Origin: Cyrtodaria siliqua
Taxonomy: Eukaryota; Mollusca; Bivalvia; Adapedonta; Hiatellidae
Assembly (NCBI GenBank): GCA_037043455.1
Contig: JAWPHD010004457.1
Span: 123,566-187,565, forward strand
Direction of reading: 5' to 3'
Length of the DNA: 64,000 nt
Of this stretch, positions 1-11,600 are shown piece by piece (within the stretch, counting starts at the first letter, position 1; each line of letters opens with the position of its first letter). A model generated the notes under the pieces. The model did not search any database. It was given only the letters and a program-made list of their open reading frames with translations, and was not told where the DNA came from. The position numbers and the translations under genes are program-made.

Positions 1-650
1 GCGGCCCTGTTTTAATACACTCGAAGAACTCGTTTATTAACGCGATTGCATATGGATGAGGTATTCAGTGTTTTTCATTGACAACCCTTCGAAGTGTGCT
101 GTCTGTGCCAGCGCCTGAAAAAAATCCTGGGGAGAACCCTGACTGTTAGTATAATCGACGTTGCGGTAACCAACGACTTTGCCGTACTTGGGACAGGTTT
201 GTGTTTCGTACTTGGGACATGTTTGTTTTCATAGTAGATGTAATTATCGGATTACGAACAATTATCTGCGGCATTATAATCGGCTCTTTGATGAGTTGAT
301 GAGATGATACAAGATAGGTACTCCCCACCGAAGATTGGCAATTAATGACTGAGTAATTATATTGTTGTACCATTGTTGTTTTCTTTTGTACGCTAATTTT
401 CGCGATCTGCAGACTAGAATAAATGTTTTGGTCTGTTTTTTTAATGAATAGAATATTTGATGTTTGTAAAAGTTTGTGAAACTTACAAATGAGTAATTTA
501 TGGTTTATTGACTTCTGTTTGGTAAGTTTTGAATCAGGAGTCACACATCATATTTTACTACAAATTATTAATGTAATAATACCATTATACCACCACATCA
601 AACTAAATACTTTTTTTATTTTATTTGTATTCACGCAATACACAGAAGCA
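1..650. other. AT-rich, no gene recognised
   Basis: Open frames on both strands are low-complexity and show no family signature. No tandem repeats stand out. Confidence 0.5.
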
Positions 651-951
651 CAGGTATATTCGGCGCGTAATTTGGTCACTACTATTCCCCACCCCTCCCA
701 AAAAATACTTCATCCAAAAAGTCATTTATAACATTTTTAAACTTTCCTAAAAAAAAAAAAAAAAAGTCATATATTATATTATGTACATTTACTAACATTT
801 TAAAACTTTTCAATTTTTTTTCTTTTTTTTTTTTTTTAGAAAACTTTTCAAATGTTATTAAATGACTTTTTGGATGTTTTTTTTTTTTTGGTGGGTGTGG
901 GGTGGATGGGTGTGTGTGGTAATATTGACCAAATTATGCGCCGAATACCTG
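651..951. mobile_element. Fold-back (MITE-like) element
   Basis: Starts CAGGTATATTCGGCGCGTAA and ends with the near-complement (TTATGCGCCGAATACCTG). The two arms, roughly 100 bases each, share ggtcacta / taatattgacc, cccacccc / ggtgggtgtgggg and a 17-base stretch around catccaaaaagtcattta. The centre is poly-A/poly-T and AT-rich. It would fold into one long hairpin; no coding capacity. Confidence 0.75.
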
Positions 952-1839
952 TGCAGAGAAGTAGATACAGAATATTGATGAAAACTCGTACTCGTATCAT
1001 AAAAGCGACGTTAAATTACAAAGATATTTTTTACTAATTTTTGCGCGTTAAAAATGCCCTTTTTTTTTTATTTACCCTGCCCTTTTTCAAGGCTGGGGGA
1101 AACACTAATTATATATGTTAGTTACATAATTATATACCTTATAGTTAGTAGGCTTAGAAACGGTTTTACAGTTTTAGTAAAATGTGCATGTTGGCAGGAG
1201 AGTGCTTTTAATTTATATATACTTACTGCTACATTACCATCCTCTTTCCCTGAATGTGTTAAACTTCCACAACAAATTGTGTTGCTTTTGGACATATCGA
1301 CAGAAATTTTGGTTGTAAAATGATAAAAAATAATTAAAATAAAACCACGCCCCATATTTTACTATAATTAGAATGAGAATCTATCAATTATTTCATATCG
1401 GCAAAACAAGAAAACTACTAGGTGTTTATAATAAAATATCTTTACATGTATTTAACAAAAACAATAATTCATTTCCAAAAAATATATGGTTATATTGGTG
1501 ATGATTTCTATTACCTATTTAATAAACAATAGGTTATATAGAACAGCCAATATTACTTATATAAAGCTTCTTTTTTCATAGAGTATGTTTATAAAATATA
1601 TTAGTCCCAAGCAATAAGATCTTAGAAAATTATTAGAAAATTATTAACTGTAAATGTTGATTTAATAGCTTCAGTATTGTAGAAATATTTAATAACCTTT
1701 TAATTAAAGATATACACATGTTTAAATTTATGATAATACTACATATAATAAACGTAGATGCTCATTGTGATGCTTGATTAAATCTTGCACTCGCCATGTG
1801 TCTCTTTACTACCACTTGCAATGAAAATCATTTTAGTCT
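952..1839. other. AT-rich, no gene recognised
   Basis: No domain-like translation, tandem repeat or RNA gene was found. Confidence 0.45.
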
Positions 1840-1884
1840 CGCCTTTTGGTGTTGCTTTTCCGGTGGCGGTGGCGTCAACATTCA

Positions 1885-2720
1885 AGTTTTGCGTTTAGGT
1901 CATTTTCTCACAAACTATATGCACTAGACCTTTCAAACTTTGCTTATAGTTGTACCTTGGGTGGTACATCACAACGTGACAAAGCAAATGTGGAAGTGAC
2001 CTTGACCCTCCAAGCATAGGGCAGATAACTTAATAATTTTTAGGTTCAACTTTTGCATTCTGGTCACTTTTTCACACATTGTATACACTAGACCTTTCAA
2101 ACTTTGTTTATAGTTGTATCTTGAGTGTTACATTGCAACGTGACAAAGCAAATGTGGATATGACCTTGACCCTACAAGCAAAGGGCAGGTAACTTAAAAA
2201 TTTCTACCTTCAACATTTGCGTTTAGATCAATTTCTCGCAAACTGTATGCACTACACCTTGCAAACTTTGTTTATAGTGGTATCTTGGGTGGTACATCAC
2301 AATATGACAAAGCAGATGTGGATGTGATCTTGACTCTCTAAGCAAAGGGCAGATAATCTTATAAGTTTTACCTTCAACTTTGGCGTTTAGGTCACTTTTT
2401 CACAAACTGTATGCACTAAGACCTTTCAAACTTTGCTTATAGTTGTATCTTGAGTGGTACATTGCAACTTGACAAAGCAAATGTGGATGTGACCTTGACC
2501 CTCCAAGCAAGGGGCAGATAACTTAACAATTTTTACCTTTAACATTTGCGTTTAGATCACTTTCTCACAAACTTTATGCATAAGACCTTTCAGACTTTGT
2601 TTCATGGAAAGTACATCATAACGTCTCAAAAAGCAAATGTGGGTGTAACCTTAACCATCCAAGCAAAGGGCAGATAACCTTAATTGTTACATTTACATCA
2701 CTTTCTCATGAACTATACCT
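1885..2720. repeat. Diverged ~165-bp tandem repeat array
   Basis: About five units, each with 'ttgcgtttaggtca', 'tgcactagacctttcaaac', 'tatagttgtatcttgggtgg' and 'gtgaccttgaccctccaagc' in the same order. Divergence between units is about 10-20 percent by eye. This is the internal-unit style of the bivalve multi-unit repeat elements seen elsewhere in the window. Confidence 0.75.
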
Positions 2721-2870
2721 ATGTACTCGATGTTTTAAACTTAATTTATAGCTTAATCTTTGTAAGACAGAACATTCTATTTTGACATAGTTGTGTCTTG
2801 GGTAGTGCATCTTTTTGGACGCATGGATTTCATCTATGACCTTGACCATGTTTTGAAGCTGATGATTTTT

Positions 2871-4397
2871 AGCTCACCAAGTGCTCAAAGGTGAGCTATT
2901 GTGACCACTCTTCGTCCGTAGTCTGTCGTCAAATTAGCTTGTTTACAAGATAGAGGCCACATTTCTTGAGCAGTCTTAACCAAACTTGCAAAGATTGTAT
3001 ATGACTGTAAGATCTCGGATGACTTCGATAATGGGCAAGATCGGACCAGTATTACCAGAGCTATGGCCCCTGAATTAGCAAAAAATGCAGTTTTACATAT
3101 TAATAACACGATAATTTCCACATTTCTTGAGCAATCTTAACCAAACTTACTCAGTTTTTAGCTCGACTGATCAGAGATCAGCAGAGCTTATGCCGTGGTG
3201 CGGCGTCCGTCTGTCTGTCCGTCCGTAAACTTTTTTTGTAGCGACTACTCCTTCGAAATTACTGAATGGATTTTCATGAAACTTTACAGAAATGTTGCCC
3301 ATGAAGTCTAGTTGATCCTAGCAAAAATTCATGGTGATGTGAAATCCAAGATGGCCACCAAATCTAAAAATAGGTTTTTAAAAAACAAGTTTGTAGCGAC
3401 TACTTCTTGAAAACTCAAGTGATATTAATATTGGACTTTTTCTAAAATGATCAGCATGACATGATGTTGGTCCTTGTCGAAAATCGTTTTGATTCGACGT
3501 TAAACATGGCTGCCAGCGGCCATCTTTGTTTACATAGAGTTATATAATGAAAACTTGTAGCGACTACTTCTCTGAAACTACTTGATGGATTTTCATGAAA
3601 CTTTACAGGCATGTTGCACTTAATGTCTAATTGATCCTAGCAACATTTCAGGTCGGCCGGAAATTCAAGATGACCGCCATGGCTAAAAATAGATTTCTAA
3701 AAAATAAGTTAGCGACTACTTCTTGAAAACTATAAGTGATATTGATATGGGACTTTTTCTAAAATGATCAGCATGACATGATGGTTATCCGAGTTGAACA
3801 TTATTTTGATTCGACGTTAAACATGGCTGCCACTGGCCATCTTTGTTTACATAGAGTTTTATAATGAAAACTTGTAGCGACTACTCCTCTGAAACTACTT
3901 GATGGATTTTCATGAAACTTCACAGGAATGTTGCTCTTGATGTCTAATAGATCTTAGCAAAATTTCAGGTCGTCCGGAAATTCAAGATGGCCACCATGGC
4001 TAAAAATAGATTTTCAAAATACAAGTTTGTAGAGACAACTTCTTGAAAACTATAAGTGATATTGATATGGGACTTTTTCTAAAATGATCAGCATGACATG
4101 ATGTTGGTCCTTGTCAAAAATCGTTTTGATTCGATGTTAAACATGGCTGTCAGCGGCCATCTTTGTTTACATAGAGTTATATAATGAAAACTTGTAGCGA
4201 CTACTCCTCTGAAACTACTTGACGGATTTTCATGAAACTTCACAGGAATGTTGCTCTTGATGTCTAATTGATCCTAGCAACATTTCAGGTCAGCGGGAAA
4301 TTCAAGATGGCTGCCACGGCTAAAAACAAGTTTGTAGCGACTACTTCCTGAAATCAAAATCAATCAGTAGAGCTTCAAGGTCATTGACCTCTTGTTA
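2871..4397. repeat. Multi-unit repeat element (GTCCGTC-containing)
   Basis: Opens with an inverted AGCTCACC / GGTGAGCT head, then at about 3157 a second head (tagctcgactgatcagagat) followed by a gtccgtctgtctgtccgtcc run. Four internal units of about 330 bp follow, each with 'gtagcgactactcctctgaa', 'ttgatggattttcatgaaac' and 'gccatctttgtttacataga'. Ends with 'cattgacctcttgttatt'. No coding potential. Confidence 0.75.
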
Positions 4398-4472
4398 TTA
4401 TTTGTTTTAATTATTATTATTTATTTATTTTTACTTTTTTTTTTTTACTTTTTTTTATTTTTAGTTGCTTGT

Positions 4473-4780
4473 TAGCTCGACTGATCAGAGATCAGCAGAG
4501 CTTAAGCCATGGTGCGGCGTCTGTCGTCCGTCTGTCCGTCCGTCTGTCTGTAAACTTTTATTTGTAGCGACTACTGCTCTGAAACTGGATGGATATTCAC
4601 GAAACTTTACAGAAATGTTGCCCATAAAGTCTAGTTGATCCTAGCAAAAATTCATGTTGATGTGAAATCCAAGATGGCCGCCAAATCTAAAAATAGAGTT
4701 TTAAAATACAAGTTTGTAGCGACTACTTCTTGAAAACTATAAGTGATATTGATATGGGACTTTTTTTAAAATGATCAGCA
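4473..4780. repeat. Truncated copy of the preceding element
   Basis: Repeats the head (tagctcgactgatcagagat), the gtccgtc run and one internal unit, then stops abruptly near 4780 next to unrelated sequence. Confidence 0.75.
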
Positions 4781-6833
4781 TGATTCTGCATTGTTGAGGA
4801 ACAAAAAACCTGATTCCCACTCCGAGTAGTTTAATCATTAAAACTCCGCGTAATTACGCAATTTGTAAATTACTCACTCGGTGTGAAAGCGTTGCATAAT
4901 CCGGCAACATAGCCTCACAACTAGTTAGTAGACAAGAAAAGGTGAAAAATAAGAGGTTTGAGGAGAATAACAGTGTAAGCAGGCATGCCATATCTCCGGA
5001 TAAAGTGTTTACCATCAAAACAAAATGTTCATGATTTAACAGCTATACATTTGTATTTTCACAGATCAGCTTTTTCACCAATTTGGTCCTGTTACGCTCC
5101 ATAGTCAGAGGAGTATTTACAAATGTCGAATCAATGGGGGTCATTCTTGCAATGCACTGACTGAATATACAACTAACACCTAAGGACAGTTAGTTCCTTC
5201 AGTGACATAACAACATGTGCAATAGCAGCAATATATCTGTGGCTTCTTTAATTGGTCAAGCTAATTGAAATAGCAAGAGTGAGGAACTAGCAACTTGTGT
5301 GTGGTATCACTATAACAGCTACTGCAGTGTACGTTGATTTTAATTTGTTATGAAGACTTTCTATTTGCATTTAGCACGCATCTTTGTAGAAAAGTAAACT
5401 TGTGCACTTTCATGAGAAAGCAGATGTGGTAGAAAATAAACCAAGTCTTTCTAATCAAATTAAGCAGTCCTCCCTAAAACATACATGTGATATTTTCAGG
5501 AGGGTTACCAGGGAGATTTGACTTTTTTTCCAGGGAGATTGTACTCGAATTTTTAACGCGTACCGGTAGATTTTTTTTCTGATATAATCTTAATAAAGGA
5601 CTACAACTTATCCATGGATATACACTTCTCCAAGAAGAATTATACTTCACAAGATACTTTTGCTTTTTGGGCCTGGAATGTTCAGACGGAGATAGATCAC
5701 GTTTAGGCATTTTGATTTGCAAGTAATAACCATAATGAAGATGTTTACAATTTTAAACACAGACAAACACTTCTCTAATCATGACAAACTGCAATCGATT
5801 AGTTGAAATCGTCATCCTTTAATTGTCCTCAATTATATTATAATTTTAATCCAATTAATATACCAAATATCAATCGATGCTGAATTCGCTAATTACCATC
5901 CCACTTACATTCGGTATATTTCTATCAATCTCCCATAGACATTACAGATATCGCCGCCACGTGTCATAAACAAACAGTTCAATCATTATTTTAACACAAT
6001 AAACTAATTAGCTGACATGCTAATCCTTTTAATTACCTGCCCAGGGGCAATGTTTTCACAGATATAGATAAGACAGTTGGTGTTTATTTTGGTTTATTTT
6101 CTAGATCATTCGGAAAACTCGGTCTTGATCCAATAAATCATAGCAATTACCCAAAAGGACTCGCAAATAGCGAAATTTTGAAACTCGGCGATTTGGAGCT
6201 CCATTAAATCCTGGGAGAAATTAGCTCCCGGCGGGAGATATCACATGTATGCTAAAAAAACTATTTTTTTACATGTTGAAGTATGCTACTAAGTCAATTA
6301 TTTATTATACCTATCAAACAATACATCAGATTGTATTATTTGCATTAATAATTTAGATTTGCACATTACAAAAAAAAGTATGAAAATCAAGTCGCACGCT
6401 CCAAATTTCCACTTCAAAATATTCTTCACGCACTTTAAATCTTAAATTTTAAAAATCTCAGGATTTTAGGTTAAAAGGTTTTAGCAGGCCTGTGTTTTAA
6501 AGAGTGATATTTACATCGCTATTGCATTCGCTCCGATGAATCTTATTTGACAAGCTGCATTTAATTTTCCAATGAATACCATTACCTTCGGAATACCTCA
6601 TGATATGCCCTTTAACGGTTTTCATTGGATGATGGGCAGAGCTTAACTTAATAGAATATTACCCGAGGGGTGTGTGTAAAATGTTGCCGATTGTAACGGC
6701 TGTTACATTTTACTCCATAAAAATCCACGTATAATAAACTATTTTTTTCGAAATAAATAGTAAATCTGGCGTATACAGAGAAGAAATCAACGCCATTTTA
6801 AAGGTAAATATGTATGTAAATATAAGGAATGAT
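4781..6833. other. No firm gene; possible repeat remnants
   Basis: Apart from the minus-strand fragment around 5474-5722, I see only AT-rich unique-looking sequence and short 'gggagat' repeats (5500-5540, 6210-6240). I searched here for the missing DDX27 N-terminus (acidic, starting near a LIGTI-like motif) and did not find it. Confidence 0.4.
5474..5722 (-). other. Possible coding fragment with WRSVYPWIS motif
   Basis: On the minus strand a Met-started frame reads MPKRDLSPSEHSRPKKQKYL, then VKYNSSWRSVYPWIS. A basic stretch followed by W-x3-YPWI is typical of the leader of zinc-finger/hAT-derived proteins common in molluscs. After PWIS the frame becomes low-similarity, and no Cys-His finger follows. 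Could be a first exon, a relic of a repeat-borne gene or chance. The surrounding 5480-6240 also carries repeated 'gggagatt' blocks, favouring a repeat. Confidence 0.3.
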
Positions 6834-6955
6834 ATGCGCTCTTTTGGTTTTCATTGGGGTATGAAAAACATTTGGATGGTTTAAAGTATGCGTGGAGTCA
6901 CACTTTAAACCACACAAATATTTTTTATACCCCAATGAAAACCAAAAGAGCGCAT
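6834..6955. repeat. Perfect 29-bp inverted repeat / hairpin
   Basis: Arms 6834-6862 and 6927-6955 are exact complements (atgcgctcttttggttttca... against ...tgaaaaccaaaagagcgcat). An inner, imperfect pair follows (atttggatggtttaaagt against actttaaaccacacaaat). Only about 14 bases are left as loop. Probably a small fold-back MITE. Confidence 0.85.
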
Positions 6956-7374
6956 TAAGCAGCATAAAAATATAAAAGCAGAGTTAAAACAGTCATATGC
7001 ACTTTGCCATCGATGATCACACATACATGTAGTTTCCTGATCAAATAACCGACTTTTTATGTCAGTAATATATTATATTTTTGTCAGTAGCAGATACCAC
7101 CCCATGTTTGACACAGGAAGATACATGTAACTCACTCTTCTTTTTTCAACAGACTTTCCAGCAGTGGACTTTAACCTTTTTACCCACTTTGTTTTGCTAC
7201 ATCAAATAATTTTATCTCACAAAAAAACACTTGAAATGTGGCCATTTAACCTTGCAGGGTTCTCCCCAGTGCTGAATTGGCACATCAGACATGTTTTCAA
7301 AGAAGCCACTTATTTGCAACTTCCCTAAAATGAGAAAACATTATTGAACTATTGGAAACAATTTTTTTCACAAG

Positions 7375-8468
7375 GGCCAGCAGAGCTTATGGGATGGTGT
7401 GTTGTCCGTCTTCCGTCGTCCGTCCGTCCGTCGTCCGTTAACTTTTCTTGTGTACACTCTAGAGGCCACATTTCTGATGCAATCATCATGAAACTTGGTC
7501 AGAATGTTTGTCTCAATGAAATCTCGGTCAAGTTCAAAAATGGGTCATGTGGCATCAAAAACTAGGTCACTAGGTCAAATACTTGAAAAAACTTGTGTAC
7601 ACTCTAGAGGTCATATTTGTTACCCAATCTTGATGAAACTTTGTCAAATTGTTTATCTTAATTATATCTTGATCAAGTTCGGAAATGGGTCACATGAAGT
7701 TAAAAACTAGGTCACTAGGTCAAATATTGGAAAAACCTTGTGTACACTCTAGAGGCCATATTTTTGACCCGAGCTTGATGCAACTTTGTCAGAATGTTTG
7801 TCTTAATTATATCTTGGTCAAGTTTGAAAATGGGTCACATGGTGTTAAAAACTAGGTCACTAGGTCAAACTTTGGAAAAACCGTGTGTACACTCTAGAGG
7901 CCATATTTTTGACCCGATCTTGATGCAATTTTGTCAGAATTTTTGTCTCAATTACAGCTTGCTAAATTCGAAAATGGGTCACACAGGGTCAAAAACTAGG
8001 TCACTAGGTCAAATACTTGAAAAACCTTGTGTACACTCTAGAGGCCATATTTCTGACCCGATCTTGATGAAACTTTGTCGAAATGTTGTCTTAATTATAT
8101 TTTGGTCAAGTTCGAAAATGGGTCCCATGGAGTCAAAAACTAGGTCACTAGGTCAAATACTTGAAAAACCTAGTGTACACTCTAGACGCCATATTTTTTT
8201 TCATTCGATCTTTACCAAACTTTACCAGATTGTTAATGTCAATAACAGCTCGGTAAAGTTTTTTTTTTTTAAAAAAAATAAATTATTATCTCTACTGGCC
8301 AAGTTCGAAAACCAGCCAGATCAGACCAGTAACGGCGGAGTTATGGCTCTTGATTTAGTTAAAAATGCTATATTCTGCCTCTTTAAGACGATAGTCACTC
8401 GCTTCATTGATGTTATAAGAGCCATATTAGCCAGTAGAGCGTCCACAGGCCCTCTTGGGCCTCTTGTT
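7375..8468. repeat. Multi-unit repeat element ending GGGCCTCTTG
   Basis: Head 'ggccagcagagcttatgg' and a cgtccgtccgtccgtcgtcc run, then about six 150-bp units with 'tgtacactctagaggccata', 'gatgaaactttgtcagaatg' and 'aactaggtcactaggtcaaa'. Tail 'gccagtagagcgtccacagg', then ccctcttgggcctcttg. Head and tail contain complementary ggccagcagagc / gccagtagagc. One frame stays open across several units, but only as a by-product of unit length. Confidence 0.8.
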
Positions 8469-8625
8469 AGTACATCTTTTGCTTTAGAAAGCCAATGAGC
8501 TAAAAATATATATTTACCCAGCCAATGAATTAGCTTGTATCATTTGGAGCACTGCTGAAAGTGAATATTCATCAAATGGATATGTTCATATTAAGCCACA
8601 TGACTATATACAATATTATTTCCAG

Positions 8626-8696
8626 GTTCAAATAAAAAGAAGACCAAAAAAAAGAAAAAGACTGAGTTTAACAGTGCCTTCAACTTTGCAGAACAG
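8626..8696 (+). CDS. DDX27: DDX27 exon (first one identified)
   Basis: Acceptor tatttccag precedes, donor gtaaac follows. It opens with the last 2 nt of a codon, then reads [20 protein letters not shown] followed by AEQ. The FNSAFNF stretch matches the conserved FNPDFVF of vertebrate DDX27 after a basic run. Because it starts in mid-codon, at least one more coding exon must lie upstream. I did not find it in 1-8625; it may be short, diverged or outside the window. Confidence 0.85.
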
Positions 8697-11600
8697 GTAA
8701 ACTTAAGATATTTTACATGCCTGTTTTATTATGTCAACTCAAACACTTCGGTTATAGATTGGGAAAAGATACATAGGAATCCAGGAACCATTTTACTACT
8801 CGTACTATGGACTAGATTCCTATGATTATCATGCTTGGAGGATAGACTTCGATGCATGGGACTGCCCGGTTTACGATGCGAATGACTAAAGAGGCTAAGG
8901 AAAGTGTCTTGCATCAAGACACGCAAATGTAACCCAGAGGTGCCGGTGAGACTCAAACACAAGATCTCTGGATTCAGAGTCCAGCACACTAGGCCACCGT
9001 GCAATACACTAGGCCACCGTGCAATACACTAGACCACCATGCAATACACTAGGACACCGTGCACTACACTAGACCACCGTGCAATACACTAGGCAACCAT
9101 GCAATACACTAGGCCACCATGCAATACACTAGGCCACCGTGCAATACACTAGGCCACCGTGCAATACACCAGGCCACTGTGCAATACACCAGGCCACGGT
9201 GCAATACACTAAGCAACCATGCAAAACACTACATTAGGCCACCAAGCAATACACTAGGCCACTGTGCAATACACTAGGCCACCATGCAATACACTACACT
9301 AGGCCACCATGCAATACACTAAGCCACCGTGCAATACACTAGGCAACCATGCAATACACTAGGCCACCGTGCAATACACAAGGCCACCAAGCAATACACT
9401 AGGACACCATGCAATACACTAGGCCACCGTGCAATACATTAATCCACCGTGCATTACACTAGACCACCGTGCAATAAACTAGGCAACCGTGCAATACACT
9501 AGGCCACCGTGCAATACACTAGGCCACCGTGCAATACACTAAGCCACCGTGCATTCCACTAAACCACTGTGCATTACACTACACCACTTTGCAATACACT
9601 AAGCCACCGTGCAATACACTAGGCCACCGTGCAATATGCTAGGTCACCGTGCAATACACTAGGCCACTGTGCAATACACTAGGCCACTGTGCAATACACT
9701 GTCACCGTGCAATATACTAGGCCACCGAGCAATACACTAGGTCAACATGCAAACCACTAAACCACCGTGCAATACAGTAGACCACTGTGTAATTCACTAG
9801 ACCACCATGCAATACACTAGGCCACCGTGCAATACACTAGGCCACCCTGCAATACATTAGGCCACCGGGCAATACACTAGGCCACCGTGGCCCAAAAATG
9901 TATACATACATATGTATGTGAATAAATAGGATAACCACTAACACATCTTATTTAACTAATTTCTGCAAAGAATCACTTAATAAAACAGTTCATTTGTTTG
10001 TATTTTAAGTTTAATACATACACAAATACTAATGGGGTGTGGGAATTTTGACTATTAGGCATCAACTTCTTTTGTAAATTGAGTATTTCAGTTAACATGA
10101 CAAAAAAAATTGCCATACATCCTACAGGCCATACTTATTACCTTCCAACTGAAAGATATTATATTCACCGTAAATTTGACATATTTTCTTTATTACAGGA
10201 AGATCATTTTAAAGGTTTTAAGAGTATCAACCTACAGTTTGCCAGGAAGTCAGAACCACTGTCCACACTTGATGACAAAATAACAGCAGCTAGGAAGAAG
10301 CGGAAACAGAATGTAAGTGATCTTGATGAAGTTAACCCGCTACTTATAAACATGTATAAAGGACTGTTCTTTCTTTGAATTAAGACCTTTCTATTTATGT
10401 GACAAAGGAGTGTTTTGGGGAAATTGACTGATCAGCAGCTGGACAACCCTGATCAGCCTGCGAGTTATCTCGGTTTACAATGGATGCAAAGGCTATTATA
10501 GTCATGCTTAGCGGGTTAAGGGTTGATGATGATGATGACAGCTGTGGCGGTGGTGTTCATGATAATTATGTTGTTGATGATGATGATGACAGATGACAGA
10601 ATGGTGTTGACAAAGATGACAGCTGCATGATATTATGGTGTTGATGATGATGATGTTGATAATGCTGCTGATGATGACTCCTGTGAAGCTGGTGATTTTC
10701 ATGGCGTGAGTGATGATGCCAGCTATGAAGGTGGTGATGCTGCTGATGATGATGACACTTGTGAAGCTGGTGATTTTGATGGAAGTGGGGATGATGCCAG
10801 CTATGGAGGTGGTGATGCTGCTGCTGCTGATGATGACTCATGTGAAGCTTGTGGTTTTCATGGTGTGGGTGATGATGCCAGCTATGAAGGTGGTGATGCT
10901 GCTGATGATGATGGCACTTGTGAAGCTGGTGATTTTGATGGGATGATGCCAGCTATGGAGGTGGTGATGCTGCTGCTGCTGATGATGATAGTTACTGTTA
11001 TGTTGTTGATTGTAACAATGATGCTGCTAGTGCTGATGGACATGATGTAGCAATGGTAAGAAGATAATGATGTATGACAGAGGTGGTGTTCATGATGAGG
11101 ATAATAATGGTGGTGGTGTTGAGATAATGATGGTTATAATGATGACAGCTAGGTGATGGTGGTGATGATGATGAGGATGATGATAATCTGATGGTAATGA
11201 TGGTGAAAAATAATGTGATGATAATGGTGGTGAAGATGAATAAAGTTTACTTACATGTAGGTTTTACAGCACACCAACAAAAAATGTTATACGACACCAG
11301 CGTGAACGAAAATTTCAAGCTCTTCATCCATTTATATGCTGATTTGCAGAATAGGTCCAGAACCTCACAACTGGAGAGCTTCAGGAAACATGATGGTAAC
11401 TGTGATGATATTCATGATAAGGCTAATTAATACTGATGAAAAAGATGATAGTTATTATGATGATGATGATAATGATGATGATGATGATGATGATGATAGT
11501 GGTGGTGATAGAACTTTACTATCTATTAGAAAGGATACATAAAATGTGAATTAATACATTTTAAAAGAAACATTCTGATTAACTCGAAGTAAAAACAAAA

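Noticed and set aside
7794..8498. 234-codon open frame
   Set aside because: It runs through tandem units of a multi-unit repeat whose other copies carry stops; no domain or splice context.
1..8625. DDX27 first exon(s) with start codon
   Set aside because: Searched for an acidic N-terminus and LIGTI-like start on the plus strand; nothing convincing, so not annotated.
9001..9890. CRISPR-like array
   Set aside because: Units are contiguous without spacers and the sequence is eukaryotic; it is a minisatellite derived from a SINE.
10706..11050. Acidic 114-codon frame ([14 protein letters not shown]...)
   Set aside because: Triplet repeat of GAT-rich DNA; no splice signals in phase with DDX27, and the neighbouring exons join without it.
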